From Candidatus Mcinerneyibacteriota bacterium (GTDB lineage: Bacteria > AUK180 > JAQVHJ01): a DNA stretch of 11,618 nt. The stretch spans positions 1 through 11,618 of the forward strand of contig DAOVMD010000051.1 of NCBI GenBank assembly GCA_030630935.1. Direction: 5' to 3'. Below the pieces are notes generated by a model. That model saw only the letters and a list, made by a program, of their open reading frames with translations. It had not been told where the DNA came from and made no database searches. This document shows positions 5,883 through 11,595 of this stretch, piece after piece (position 1 is the stretch's first letter; every line of letters begins with the position of its first letter). The position numbers and the translations under genes are program-made.

Positions 5883-6335
5883 ATGAATGATACGAGAGAA
5901 GAGGAAAAGACAAAAAGTAAAAAGAAATTTAACTGGGAAAGACTTTGGTTTTGGATTATATCTATTATTGTTATTGTAATTTTCATTACTATGTTATTTC
6001 CGGGGCTAATTAGATTCGATAAAGGCGCAAGGCTATTGTATTCTTGTACAGGTAATCTTCGTAATATAGGGCTTATTATTACAAATTATTCAACAGACCA
6101 TAAAGGTCATTACCCGCAAAATCTTGAGATATTAGTTGAACAGAAATATTTTAGTGAGTTACCCGTTTGTCCTGTAACCGGAGAGCCATACCTTTACGAT
6201 ATAGCCGCTTGGAATGCGGTAGATTTTGCAGTCCGGTGCCCTAATCCCGACAAACATGAAATGCCTGGCAAAAGAAAAGATAAAAACAAATATTTATGTT
6301 ATAAATCAGTAATCGGTATAAAAGGCTATTATTAA
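5883..6335 (+). CDS. Membrane-anchored protein with a type II pseudopilin-like periplasmic head
   Basis: A 150-residue protein. ATG at 5880 is also in frame, but AGGGA at 5873-5877 is better spaced to 5883. An acidic/basic cytoplasmic tail (1-20) precedes one transmembrane helix (about 21-43). The exported part reads CTGNLRNIG (55-63), YSTDHKGHYPQNLE (69-82) and LPVCPVTGEPY (93-103), the pattern of GspG/PilA-like pseudopilin heads. Cys 55, 96, 119 and 139 could form disulfides or bind metal. Unlike true pilins it lacks the G-F-T-L-I-E-L prepilin peptidase site, so it is probably a fixed anchor rather than a filament subunit. The WG-repeat gene starts 21 bp after the stop, so the two look like an operon. 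The exact role is unknown. Confidence 0.8.
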   Translation: MNDTREEEKTKSKKKFNWERLWFWIISIIVIVIFITMLFPGLIRFDKGARLLYSCTGNLRNIGLIITNYSTDHKGHYPQNLEILVEQKYFSELPVCPVTGEPYLYDIAAWNAVDFAVRCPNPDKHEMPGKRKDKNKYLCYKSVIGIKGYY

Positions 6336-6356
6336 ATGACTTATAAAGGATTAACA

Positions 6357-8024
6357 ATGAAAAAACTCATCTTAACATTTTTATTAATTCTACTTATGCT
6401 TCCTGTTGTATATTGTGAGACGAATAATGATTACCTGCCAGACCTGATTCCCTATCGGAAGGGAGATAAGTGGGGTTTCTGTGACAAAGACAAAAACATC
6501 GTGATTAAGTGTCAATATGATAAGGTTGGAATGTTTTATAAAAATTTTGCAAAGGTATATGTAAATAATAAGATAGGGTGTGTAATTAATAAAGATGGCG
6601 TAAAAATTACTCCTGTTAAATATGAGGAAATATCTTATTTCGCTGAAGGAATGAGTGCAGTTAAATTCGAAGAAAAATGGGGGTATATAGATGAATCAGG
6701 AATTGAAGTTATCCCGGTAAGATATGATAGAGTTTATAATTTTTCAAAAGGTTTTGGCAAAGTAGAATTAAATAATAAGTGGGGGTTTGTTAACAAACAA
6801 GGCGAAGAAATTATTCCTTTAATTTATGATGATATTGAGTATTTTTCAGATGGACTTGCATCAGTAAAAAGAGACAATAAATATGGCTATATTGATAAAC
6901 AAGGGAAGCAAGTAATTCCACTTATATATAATAGAGCCCTTGATTTTAAAAAAGGTATTGCAAGAGTAGAGAAAGACAACAAATGGGGACTTATAGATAC
7001 TAAAGGTAATGAAATATTAAAATGCAATTATGATTTTGTTGGGGGATTAGATGACAACTATATATGGGTTGAACAAAACAAAAAATACGGATATATTACT
7101 AAAGAAGGTAAAGAAGTAATTCCTGTAAAATATGATAACATTAGATATTTTGGTAGTGGACTTTTTAGGGTTACACTTAATGATAAATATGGTTTGGTAA
7201 ACAATAAAAACGAGGAAATCATTCCAATCAAATATGATAAAATTATGCCTTGTCAGACGGCGTGTATTGTTACAGTTATGTTAAGATCTCCTTGTAGCAA
7301 TGAAGAAAATCAACCAATTCAAGATATTGAAAAAATCGAGACTGAAAAAAAATTAAATAAGATATTAATCCCTGTTTGCTTAGATAAAAAATACGGGTTC
7401 TTAAATATTAAAGGTGAAGAAGTTATTCCAATTAAATATGATGATGTTAAATCATTTTCACATTCTGATTGTAAACATACAAAGGTTATGTTAAATAAAA
7501 AAATTGGTTATATTAATAGAGAAGGAGTAGAAATCATTCCAATCAAATTTGATGAAATTGCTGACATCGGCTCTTATAGTGAATTAATCCCAGTGCGAAT
7601 AGGGAAGAAATGGGGCTTTGTGAATGAGAACGGTAAACAGATAATAAAACCAAAATATGAACATGTGGGAAGTTGGGGAGGAAAAGTGCCACATTGGGAT
7701 GAAAGAGTGAGATATTGGGAAGGATACGAGGGAAGAATTCCTGTTAAATATAAAGGGAAGTTTGGAATTATTAACAAGCGAGGGAAAAAATTAACAAAGT
7801 TTAAATATGACAAGATAGACCATAGGACGAATGAAAAATTGATTATGGTCGGTCTAAATGGGAAAATAGGATTTGTGGATCTAAATGGAAAAGTTGTTAT
7901 TCCCATTAAATATGATAGATTTTACGGTTATTTACCATTATTTGAAGATGGATTATTAAAAATAAAGTATAACGGTAAATGTGGTTACATAGACAAGAAC
8001 GGAACAGAATATTGGGAAGACTAA
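6357..8024 (+). CDS. Secreted WG-repeat protein
   Basis: The better start is ATG 6357, with AAGGA 6 nt upstream and a signal peptide directly after it. The frame is also open from 6336. The 555-residue product starts with a hydrophobic signal (1-19, ending PVVYC). A lipobox is not convincing because Tyr precedes Cys 20. The rest is about 14 WG repeats with the pattern (K)WGF/YGY-x3-G-x-E-I/V-I-P-(x)-K-Y-D-x-I. WG repeats form beta-rich scaffolds of poorly known function, often at the cell surface. The repeat around nt 7250-7370 carries a longer insertion (CQTACIV to KLNKILIP), and the stretch near nt 7670-7740 is Trp-rich. It is translated after the pseudopilin-like gene from a shared promoter. 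Its 5' end has a decayed duplicate just downstream. Confidence 0.9.
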   Translation: MKKLILTFLLILLMLPVVYCETNNDYLPDLIPYRKGDKWGFCDKDKNIVIKCQYDKVGMFYKNFAKVYVNNKIGCVINKDGVKITPVKYEEISYFAEGMSAVKFEEKWGYIDESGIEVIPVRYDRVYNFSKGFGKVELNNKWGFVNKQGEEIIPLIYDDIEYFSDGLASVKRDNKYGYIDKQGKQVIPLIYNRALDFKKGIARVEKDNKWGLIDTKGNEILKCNYDFVGGLDDNYIWVEQNKKYGYITKEGKEVIPVKYDNIRYFGSGLFRVTLNDKYGLVNNKNEEIIPIKYDKIMPCQTACIVTVMLRSPCSNEENQPIQDIEKIETEKKLNKILIPVCLDKKYGFLNIKGEEVIPIKYDDVKSFSHSDCKHTKVMLNKKIGYINREGVEIIPIKFDEIADIGSYSELIPVRIGKKWGFVNENGKQIIKPKYEHVGSWGGKVPHWDERVRYWEGYEGRIPVKYKGKFGIINKRGKKLTKFKYDKIDHRTNEKLIMVGLNGKIGFVDLNGKVVIPIKYDRFYGYLPLFEDGLLKIKYNGKCGYIDKNGTEYWED

Positions 8025-8029
8025 AATAA

Positions 8030-8086
8030 ATAAAAAAACTCATCTTAATATTTTTATTAATTATACTCATCTTTCCTGTGGTGTAG
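8030..8086 (+). pseudogene. Decayed copy of the WG gene's signal-peptide region
   Basis: ATA-AAA-AAA-CTC-ATC-TTA and onward encodes KKLILIFLLIILIFPVV and then TAG. It matches the first 18 codons of the WG gene (KKLILTFLLILLMLPVV) and, less closely, those of the 8952 gene. The initiation ATG has become ATA. An apparent 4-bp deletion around the VYC codons creates the TAG; beyond it GAGAACAA still resembles the WG gene's GAGACGAA. About 30 bp further on, the sequence runs into the left terminal repeat of the GxxExxY cassette. I infer a third gene of this operon, destroyed or truncated, perhaps by that insertion. Confidence 0.65.
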
Positions 8087-8116
8087 AGAACAACCAAAAG
8101 AAAAAAAACAAAAAGC

Positions 8117-8147
8117 TTTTAACAGGGATGTACGGGATGTACGGGAT
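8117..8147 (+). repeat. Left terminal repeat of the GxxExxY cassette
   Basis: ACAGGGATG is followed by two perfect copies of TACGGGATG (8131-8139 and 8140-8148). The outermost TTAACAGGG mirrors the CCCTGTTAA at the right end and at the solo arrays. Confidence 0.8.
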
Positions 8148-8205
8148 GAAAAAAAAGCAAAAGCAAAAAAGAAAGATATTTAACTCGAGTCATATATAAT
8201 TTAAA

Positions 8206-8610
8206 TTATAATCCTTGTTTTATTATTTCATAGAAGTTATCTATTCTTTTAAATATAACTTTATTTTCTGCAAAGTTAACTAATAGCCCCACTAGAATTT
8301 TTGATGCTCTTAGCTGGGAAATTATTTGAGCTTTATGATTATCATTTAATTCAGTGACAGCTTTAACCTCAATTATTATAGAGTCTTCTACAACAACATC
8401 AGGAATATAATAAATTAATACTTCATCATCATAATAGACTGGCATTTGTTTTTCACTTTCAACATTATTAAACTTTTTTCTTAACTCTTTTAATACGGCT
8501 AAATGATAAGCTTTTTCACTAAAACCAGGTCCAAGCTTATTATGAACAATAAAAAAGATTTCAATTATTTTTTCTGTAATTACCCCATATTTTGTATCAT
8601 CCCATTTCAT
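8206..8610 (-). CDS. GxxExxY (PDDEXK_3) family nuclease-fold protein
   Basis: A 134-residue protein of typical full length for this family. The name-giving motif is G29-F-S-E32-K-A-Y35. The PD-(D/E)xK core is P70-D71, then E81-V-K83, with E32 as a possible extra acidic ligand. HKAQIISQLRAS and LLVNFAENKVIFKRI complete the fold. The family's biochemical role is not established. An endonuclease-like activity on DNA is suggested by the fold. The start has a perfect AAGGAGGT site 5 nt upstream, the strongest in the window. It is the only gene between two iteron-built inverted repeats and runs opposite to all flanking genes, which suggests it arrived as a cassette. No clear promoter is seen on the minus strand. 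Confidence 0.93.
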   Translation of the reverse strand: MKWDDTKYGVITEKIIEIFFIVHNKLGPGFSEKAYHLAVLKELRKKFNNVESEKQMPVYYDDEVLIYYIPDVVVEDSIIIEVKAVTELNDNHKAQIISQLRASKILVGLLVNFAENKVIFKRIDNFYEIIKQGL

Positions 8611-8645
8611 CTCAACCTCCTTAATATTATTTTTTTTAAGTTTTT

Positions 8646-8676
8646 ATCCCGTCCATCCCGTCCATCCCTGTTAAAA
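8646..8676 (-). repeat. Right terminal repeat of the GxxExxY cassette
   Basis: On the plus strand two copies of ATCCCGTCC (8646-8654, 8655-8663) are followed by ATCCCTGTTAAAA. This is the same iteron logic as the left end, in inverted orientation, with CCCTGTTAA outermost. Confidence 0.8.
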
Positions 8677-8890
8677 TAGAAAAGTTTGAGCGCATCGCAG
8701 CGAAGCAAGATCTAGCTTGCGTCAAGCGAGTCAAATTATAATTAACTTTCTGTTTATTGAAGAATCTTTAGATTTCCCTCAATCCATTTGATTAATTCAT
8801 CCTGTTGATGAATATTTTCATAGACATGTTATAACATATACAGAGGCTTTTGTCCAGCATTTTTACAGAATAATTTATAATATTGTTTTT
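8677..8890. other. Intergenic stretch with degenerate GAGCGAAGCGAG element and hairpins
   Basis: GTTTGAGCGCATCGCAGCG at 8684-8702 is an altered GAGCGAAGCGAG context interrupted by GCAAG-ATCTAG-CTTGC, itself a hairpin (8705-8720). Further right are a 7-bp stem ATTCATC/GATGAAT (8795-8801 with 8807-8813) and a perfect 12-bp palindrome ATGTTATAACAT (8826-8837), about 60 bp upstream of the next -35 box. The palindrome could be an operator. No gene is seen. Confidence 0.45.
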
Positions 8891-8895
8891 TCAAT

Positions 8896-8924
8896 TTGAC
8901 AAACATTAGCATTTATAGTATAAT
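8896..8924 (+). promoter_or_regulatory. Sigma70-type promoter of the 8952 gene
   Basis: TTGACA (8896-8901), 17 bp, TATAAT (8919-8924). It sits in AATTTGACAAA and TTATAGTATAATAATA contexts that recur almost exactly at 9904-9937. Predicted start near 8931. Confidence 0.87.
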
Positions 8925-8951
8925 AATATTGTGAATATAAGTGAGACAGGC

Positions 8952-9461
8952 ATGAGAAAATTAATTATATTAATGTTTTTATTTCTATTTCTTTTCCCTG
9001 TGGTATATTGTGTGTCATCGGATAATGCTGAGTATTGGGCTAAGGGAGAGTGTGAGATTTATAGTTATGATACATTACTTTCAAATAAGGTGTTAATCGA
9101 ATTCATTGTTAAACATGTAGATGGTAATGCTCCGATAACGGGATATAGGGTTAAGTTCAGGGTAGAATATGTTAATGGTGAGATTTCTTATCATGAATAT
9201 AAAAGTAAAGACGCTGTATCGAGTTTAATCAAACCAGGAAGGAAGCGGTTAAAAACATTTAAATTCAAGCCGGTAAATAAAGAGATTAAAGACATTACTG
9301 TTGACAGCATTGAAGTTGAAACATCCAAAGAAACCGAGAAGAGATATAAAAAAGAAAAAATATTTAACTATATCAGCAGTCCAATAATAATATCCGTAGT
9401 AATATATTTATTATTTGTTTTTCATAGTATCTTCTTTCCTCCTGTTTCTGATCCGTATTAG
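8952..9461 (+). CDS. Small exported protein with signal peptide and C-terminal membrane helix
   Basis: A GTG at 8931 is in frame but coincides with the predicted transcription start, so ATG 8952 is preferred, giving 169 residues. It begins with a hydrophobic signal (1-19, ending FPVVYC) closely related to that of the WG-repeat protein. The middle (about 25-130) is a beta-rich region, LIEFIVKHVDGNAPITGYRV and KTFKFKPVNKEIKDITVD, resembling Ig-like/FxLYD-type domains without a firm match. A transmembrane segment lies at about 143-162, followed by FFPPVSDPY. Topology is therefore periplasmic or extracellular with a C-terminal anchor. No function is recognised. It has its own consensus promoter, shared in sequence with that of the zinc-ribbon gene, which suggests joint expression. 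Confidence 0.75.
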   Translation: MRKLIILMFLFLFLFPVVYCVSSDNAEYWAKGECEIYSYDTLLSNKVLIEFIVKHVDGNAPITGYRVKFRVEYVNGEISYHEYKSKDAVSSLIKPGRKRLKTFKFKPVNKEIKDITVDSIEVETSKETEKRYKKEKIFNYISSPIIISVVIYLLFVFHSIFFPPVSDPY

Positions 9462-9577
9462 GAGCATTTAGAGAAGGCATACAGCTTCGCTGTTGAGAGT
9501 AGAGAACAGCGAACCGATCCATGAATGTTAAAGTTTTTCTCTTTTTTGTTTTTCCTCTGCGGTTAAATAAAAAGTTT

Positions 9578-9589
9578 GAGCGAAGCGAG
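9578..9589 (+). repeat. GAGCGAAGCGAG motif (copy 3)
   Basis: Same 12-mer and same AAAAGTTT lead-in as at 523-534. An iteron array begins 27 bp downstream. Confidence 0.6.
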
Positions 9590-9615
9590 TTAAGTTTATT
9601 TTGTTTTGTTTTTTA

Positions 9616-9647
9616 GTTCTCGTCCGTTCTCTTAAGTTCCCTGTCAA
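9616..9647 (+). repeat. Three-unit 10-bp iteron array, second GTTCTCGTNN type
   Basis: The units GTTCTCGTCC, GTTCTCTTAA and GTTCCCTGTC, then AA, parallel the array at 479-510 unit by unit. Confidence 0.68.
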
Positions 9648-9658
9648 TTTATTTTTTT

Positions 9659-9757
9659 GCATTCAATTGAACCTTCAAGCAAAAAATGGCTCTAAATAAA
9701 CCTAAACTACATAAGTAAGTCCATTACAAGTCTCTTTCAAGTCCATGTTGAAATTCT
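9659..9757 (+). repeat. ~95-bp dispersed repeat, copy 3
   Basis: GCATTC, ACCTTCAAGCA, TCTAAATAAACCTAAAC, TAAGTCCATTACAAGTCTCTT and TCCATGTTGAAATT follow the block order of copies 1 and 2. It is the most diverged at its CCCTGTTAA-like end. Confidence 0.7.
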
Positions 9758-9905
9758 TTCTTTTTTTTTCTTTTGTTTTTGTAGCTTTTTATTCTTGTTT
9801 TCTTTTTGTTTGGAAAAATTGTTTCTTTGAAAAAAAAAGAATGTTTTATTAATAATGTTATTTATCCTATTTACAGGATGTCCCATGTTTTGTTATTATT
9901 TTAAT

Positions 9906-9934
9906 TTGACAAATTTAATTGATTATAGTATAAT
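9906..9934 (+). promoter_or_regulatory. Sigma70-type promoter of the zinc-ribbon gene
   Basis: TTGACA (9906-9911), 17 bp, TATAAT (9929-9934). Predicted start near 9941. Its position inside the longer open frame (open from 9855) shows that the gene starts downstream, at 9954. Confidence 0.87.
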
Positions 9935-9953
9935 AATAAAAAATGTGGAATTT

Positions 9954-10928
9954 ATGAAATGTAAAAATTGCGGATATGAAAATAACGACGGAGACCTTAC
10001 CTGTTCAATGTGCGGTTTTGTACTAAAAAGAATTCAAAAAGCAGGGCCGATTAAAACCGAACCGGAAATATTTATTAAACAAGAAAAGAAAACCAATCGC
10101 CTTTTAATTTGGATTATATTAGGTATTATTATCATCATAAGTTTTCTTATTTTTAAAGATCATTTATTTAAAGAGACTGCTCCATTAGATCTTAAGGGGT
10201 ATAAAATGGATTTAGAGGAGTTTGCAGATGTGGAAACTTCGTTTGAAATCGATTTAATTTCCCCTATTGATGGGATGAGCCTTGATGAGATTGTGGAATT
10301 TAGAAAAAAGAAAGTTGATGAGAATAGTTATTTAAATATTTATCCGAAGAATTATGAGCCCTTAAATATTCCACATAAAGTAATATATTGTAAAATTACA
10401 CCATTTGAAAATTGGACCGAGTTAGCAGAGTTTTATCTTCGAAATCCATACCTTCTAATTATTATTGCAAGACAAGCCTCAACAATGCCATTGAGATATT
10501 ATTGTGAGAGTGTAGATATTAAGTATTCATTCAGGAAGATTGAAGAAACAATCTCGGGAACTGATGCAAAGATTTGGTTTGACGAATTATATAAAAAAGA
10601 TCAGTCGGGAGTAATGAGAGTTTGGATGATAAATGCTCATGATGCAGGATTCCTTTATATTGGAATTGATAAAGAGAAATCAAAGAATATAGACTATAAC
10701 TATTTTAATCAAAAGACCAATATCGTAAATTCCCCGTATGCCAATACAAGTTTTTATCATGTTGGTCAATATGGTGAGAATAACCTTAGCCGTGCAGACC
10801 CGAATGGCAGGATTAAATTAATTTCGAAGAATACTCATACAAAAATATATGTGAAATTATGGCGTGATAAACCTAAAAACTATAACGACAAAGAAGATTT
10901 TGCATATATTATTAATGTAATTCCGTAA
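9954..10928 (+). CDS. Zinc-ribbon membrane protein of unknown function
   Basis: The frame is open from 9855, but the consensus promoter lies inside that extension. The ATG at 9954 directly precedes the zinc ribbon, so a 324-residue product is called. The N-terminus holds a C-x2-C-x10-C-x2-C zinc ribbon (Cys 3, 6, 17, 20: KCKNCGYE and CSMCGFVL). A linker and a single transmembrane helix (about 50-67) follow. The remaining ~255 residues are presumably outside the membrane, with a mixed alpha/beta pattern and no motif I recognise. Zinc-ribbon plus one TM plus unknown exported domain is a common layout in bacteria. The ribosome binding site is weak (GTGGA, 4-5 nt away). Promoter sequence is shared with the 8952 gene. 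Confidence 0.8.
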   Translation: MKCKNCGYENNDGDLTCSMCGFVLKRIQKAGPIKTEPEIFIKQEKKTNRLLIWIILGIIIIISFLIFKDHLFKETAPLDLKGYKMDLEEFADVETSFEIDLISPIDGMSLDEIVEFRKKKVDENSYLNIYPKNYEPLNIPHKVIYCKITPFENWTELAEFYLRNPYLLIIIARQASTMPLRYYCESVDIKYSFRKIEETISGTDAKIWFDELYKKDQSGVMRVWMINAHDAGFLYIGIDKEKSKNIDYNYFNQKTNIVNSPYANTSFYHVGQYGENNLSRADPNGRIKLISKNTHTKIYVKLWRDKPKNYNDKEDFAYIINVIP

Positions 10929-11234
10929 TTTGGGATTTTGGGAGAGCAGAAAAGAGTTTATCTGATTATTCAGTAAGAATAAGAGTATGAGTAAGAGACG
11001 TTTGAGATAAAAAACTCCCCGATAAATGGAGCACCCATGAACCACTATTTCGGGTTCAGGGCTAAAGAACTCAAACTCTTATGCCCAAAATCCTACGTGG
11101 TTTTGGGGATTACTCGAACTGAAGTTTCTGAGAGGAAACTTAGGGGGGACGGAGGTTGCATTTTGTTGCACTTTATGTTGTAAGTATCAGAATGTTGGGC
11201 GACTCGTTTTTTTGTTTTTATACTAGCCATAATA

Positions 11235-11246
11235 GGACTGAAGTCC
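11235..11246 (+). repeat. TGAA-loop hairpin, GGAC/GTCC
   Basis: Perfect 4-bp stem around a TGAA loop. It is one of a local series with 11270-11289 and 11301-11314; a weaker AAC-TGAA-GTT lies at 11117-11126. Confidence 0.5.
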
Positions 11247-11269
11247 CAGAGTGTTTTCTCAATCTTTAT

Positions 11270-11289
11270 CCCCGGATTGAAATCCGGGG
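11270..11289 (+). repeat. TGAA-loop hairpin, 8-bp GC-rich stem
   Basis: CCCCGGAT-TGAA-ATCCGGGG is a perfect 8-bp stem with TGAA loop. The shape resembles REP elements mobilised by REP-associated tyrosine transposases (RAYT), as known from other bacteria. It has no T run after it, so it is not a standard terminator. Confidence 0.65.
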
Positions 11290-11300
11290 CTCTTCGCATT

Positions 11301-11314
11301 AGAGCTGAAGCTCT
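11301..11314 (+). repeat. TGAA-loop hairpin, AGAGC/GCTCT
   Basis: Perfect 5-bp stem with TGAA loop, 28 bp after the loop of the previous one and in the same orientation. Confidence 0.55.
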
Positions 11315-11330
11315 TTCTACTTAAAAAGGT

Positions 11331-11383
11331 GAGGATTAAGTTCAATTGGTTAGGGCGTGTTTGGTTAACTCTGTTAACCAAAC
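11331..11383 (+). pseudogene. Broken tRNA-Asn(GTT)-like 5' half
   Basis: AGTTCAATTGGTTAGGGC (11339-11356) differs in two bases from the common tRNA D-arm AGCTCAATTGGTTAGAGC. It is followed by GTTTGG, then TTAACT, then CTGTTAA, then CCAAAC. Removing the six extra bases TTAACT leaves a normal anticodon arm with loop CTGTTAA and anticodon GTT (Asn). With them the region is an 11-bp perfect inverted repeat with loop TCT (11359-11383). The acceptor side is poor and no T-arm or 3' half follows, so it cannot be a working tRNA. Confidence 0.45.
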
Positions 11384-11485
11384 CGAGAGCAGAGAACTGA
11401 GAACAGTTGTTTTTTAGATAAATGCATTGGAATCAATAACGCAAAATCATTCTTCAAACTTTAAACATCATTGTCTTCAATCATG

Positions 11486-11508
11486 GTCAAGGTCAAAATG
11501 ACCTTGAC
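11486..11508. repeat. 10-bp perfect inverted repeat
   Basis: GTCAAGGTCA, loop AAA, TGACCTTGAC. An outer CTTCA (11475-11479) can pair with TGAAG (11509-11513) across a bulge. The stem is AT/GC mixed, with no T run, so it is not clearly a terminator. Confidence 0.55.
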
Positions 11509-11569
11509 TGAAGGGTAGTTCTTTGAAAAGTATTATTATTAGGCATAACAATGGAGTTTCACCCCCTTA

Positions 11570-11595
11570 TTATTCCAGATCTAGATCTAGAATAA
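11570..11595. repeat. 26-bp near-perfect palindrome
   Basis: TTATTCC-AGATCTAGATCT-AGAATAA is symmetric except for one mismatch pair. Its core AGATCTAGATCT is perfect. GCATAACAAT (11543-11552) and ATTGTTAGC (11598-11606) can form an outer stem with one bulge, making a ~64-bp structure that may extend past the window. Confidence 0.55.

Larger units (their letters stand above)
8117..8676. mobile_element. 560-bp GxxExxY cassette with 31-bp terminal inverted repeats
   Basis: The left end (8117-8147) and the reverse complement of the right end (8646-8676) agree in 29 of 31 bases: TTTTAACAGGGATG, one variable base, ACGGGATG, one variable base, ACGGGAT. A single minus-strand gene lies between them. 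A/T-rich tracts sit inside both ends. No target-site duplication is obvious. The two variable bases are the same position of consecutive 9-bp units, so the two ends may have been homogenised as iterons. Movement as a unit is inferred. No transposase is encoded. Confidence 0.6.
9462..9905. other. 444-bp intergenic stretch of repeats and T-rich tracts
   Basis: Contents in order: a hairpin ACAGC-TTC-GCTGT (9481-9493), a GTAGAGAACAGCGAAC piece like those at 3310 and 11390, CCTCTGCGGTTAAAT (9554-9568), the GAGCGAAGCGAG motif, an iteron array, a full 95-bp repeat, and long T-rich tracts to about 9840. A small ATCCT/AGGAT stem (9864-9879) lies before the next promoter. No gene is credible. Confidence 0.65.

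Noticed and set aside
6357-6416. Lipoprotein signal in the WG and 8952 proteins (PVVYC)
   Set aside because: The residue before Cys is Tyr rather than Gly, Ala or Ser, so signal peptidase II processing is not supported; ordinary Sec cleavage or an anchor is as likely.
7906-8097. Minus-strand 63-codon open frame overlapping the WG gene end and the pseudogene
   Set aside because: It is the shadow of coding sequence on the other strand, with no ribosome binding site and no recognisable content.
8754-8828. Minus-strand open stretch of 24 codons with a protein-like end (YENIHQQDELIKWIE...)
   Set aside because: No start codon in frame, an in-frame stop directly upstream and no ribosome binding site. 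It could be the C-terminal scrap of a lost gene, but the length is within chance.
356-9757. CRISPR array formed by the dispersed repeats
   Set aside because: Copies are kilobases apart, diverged, and do not alternate with uniform spacers; no cas gene is present.
9855-9953. Upstream extension of the zinc-ribbon gene by 33 codons
   Set aside because: The extension contains the consensus promoter, so it would not be transcribed in full, and the zinc ribbon begins naturally at 9954.
11093-11299. Minus-strand 68-codon open frame in the right-end region
   Set aside because: It runs through the TGAA-loop hairpins, lacks a ribosome binding site, and its sequence reads as translated repeat DNA.
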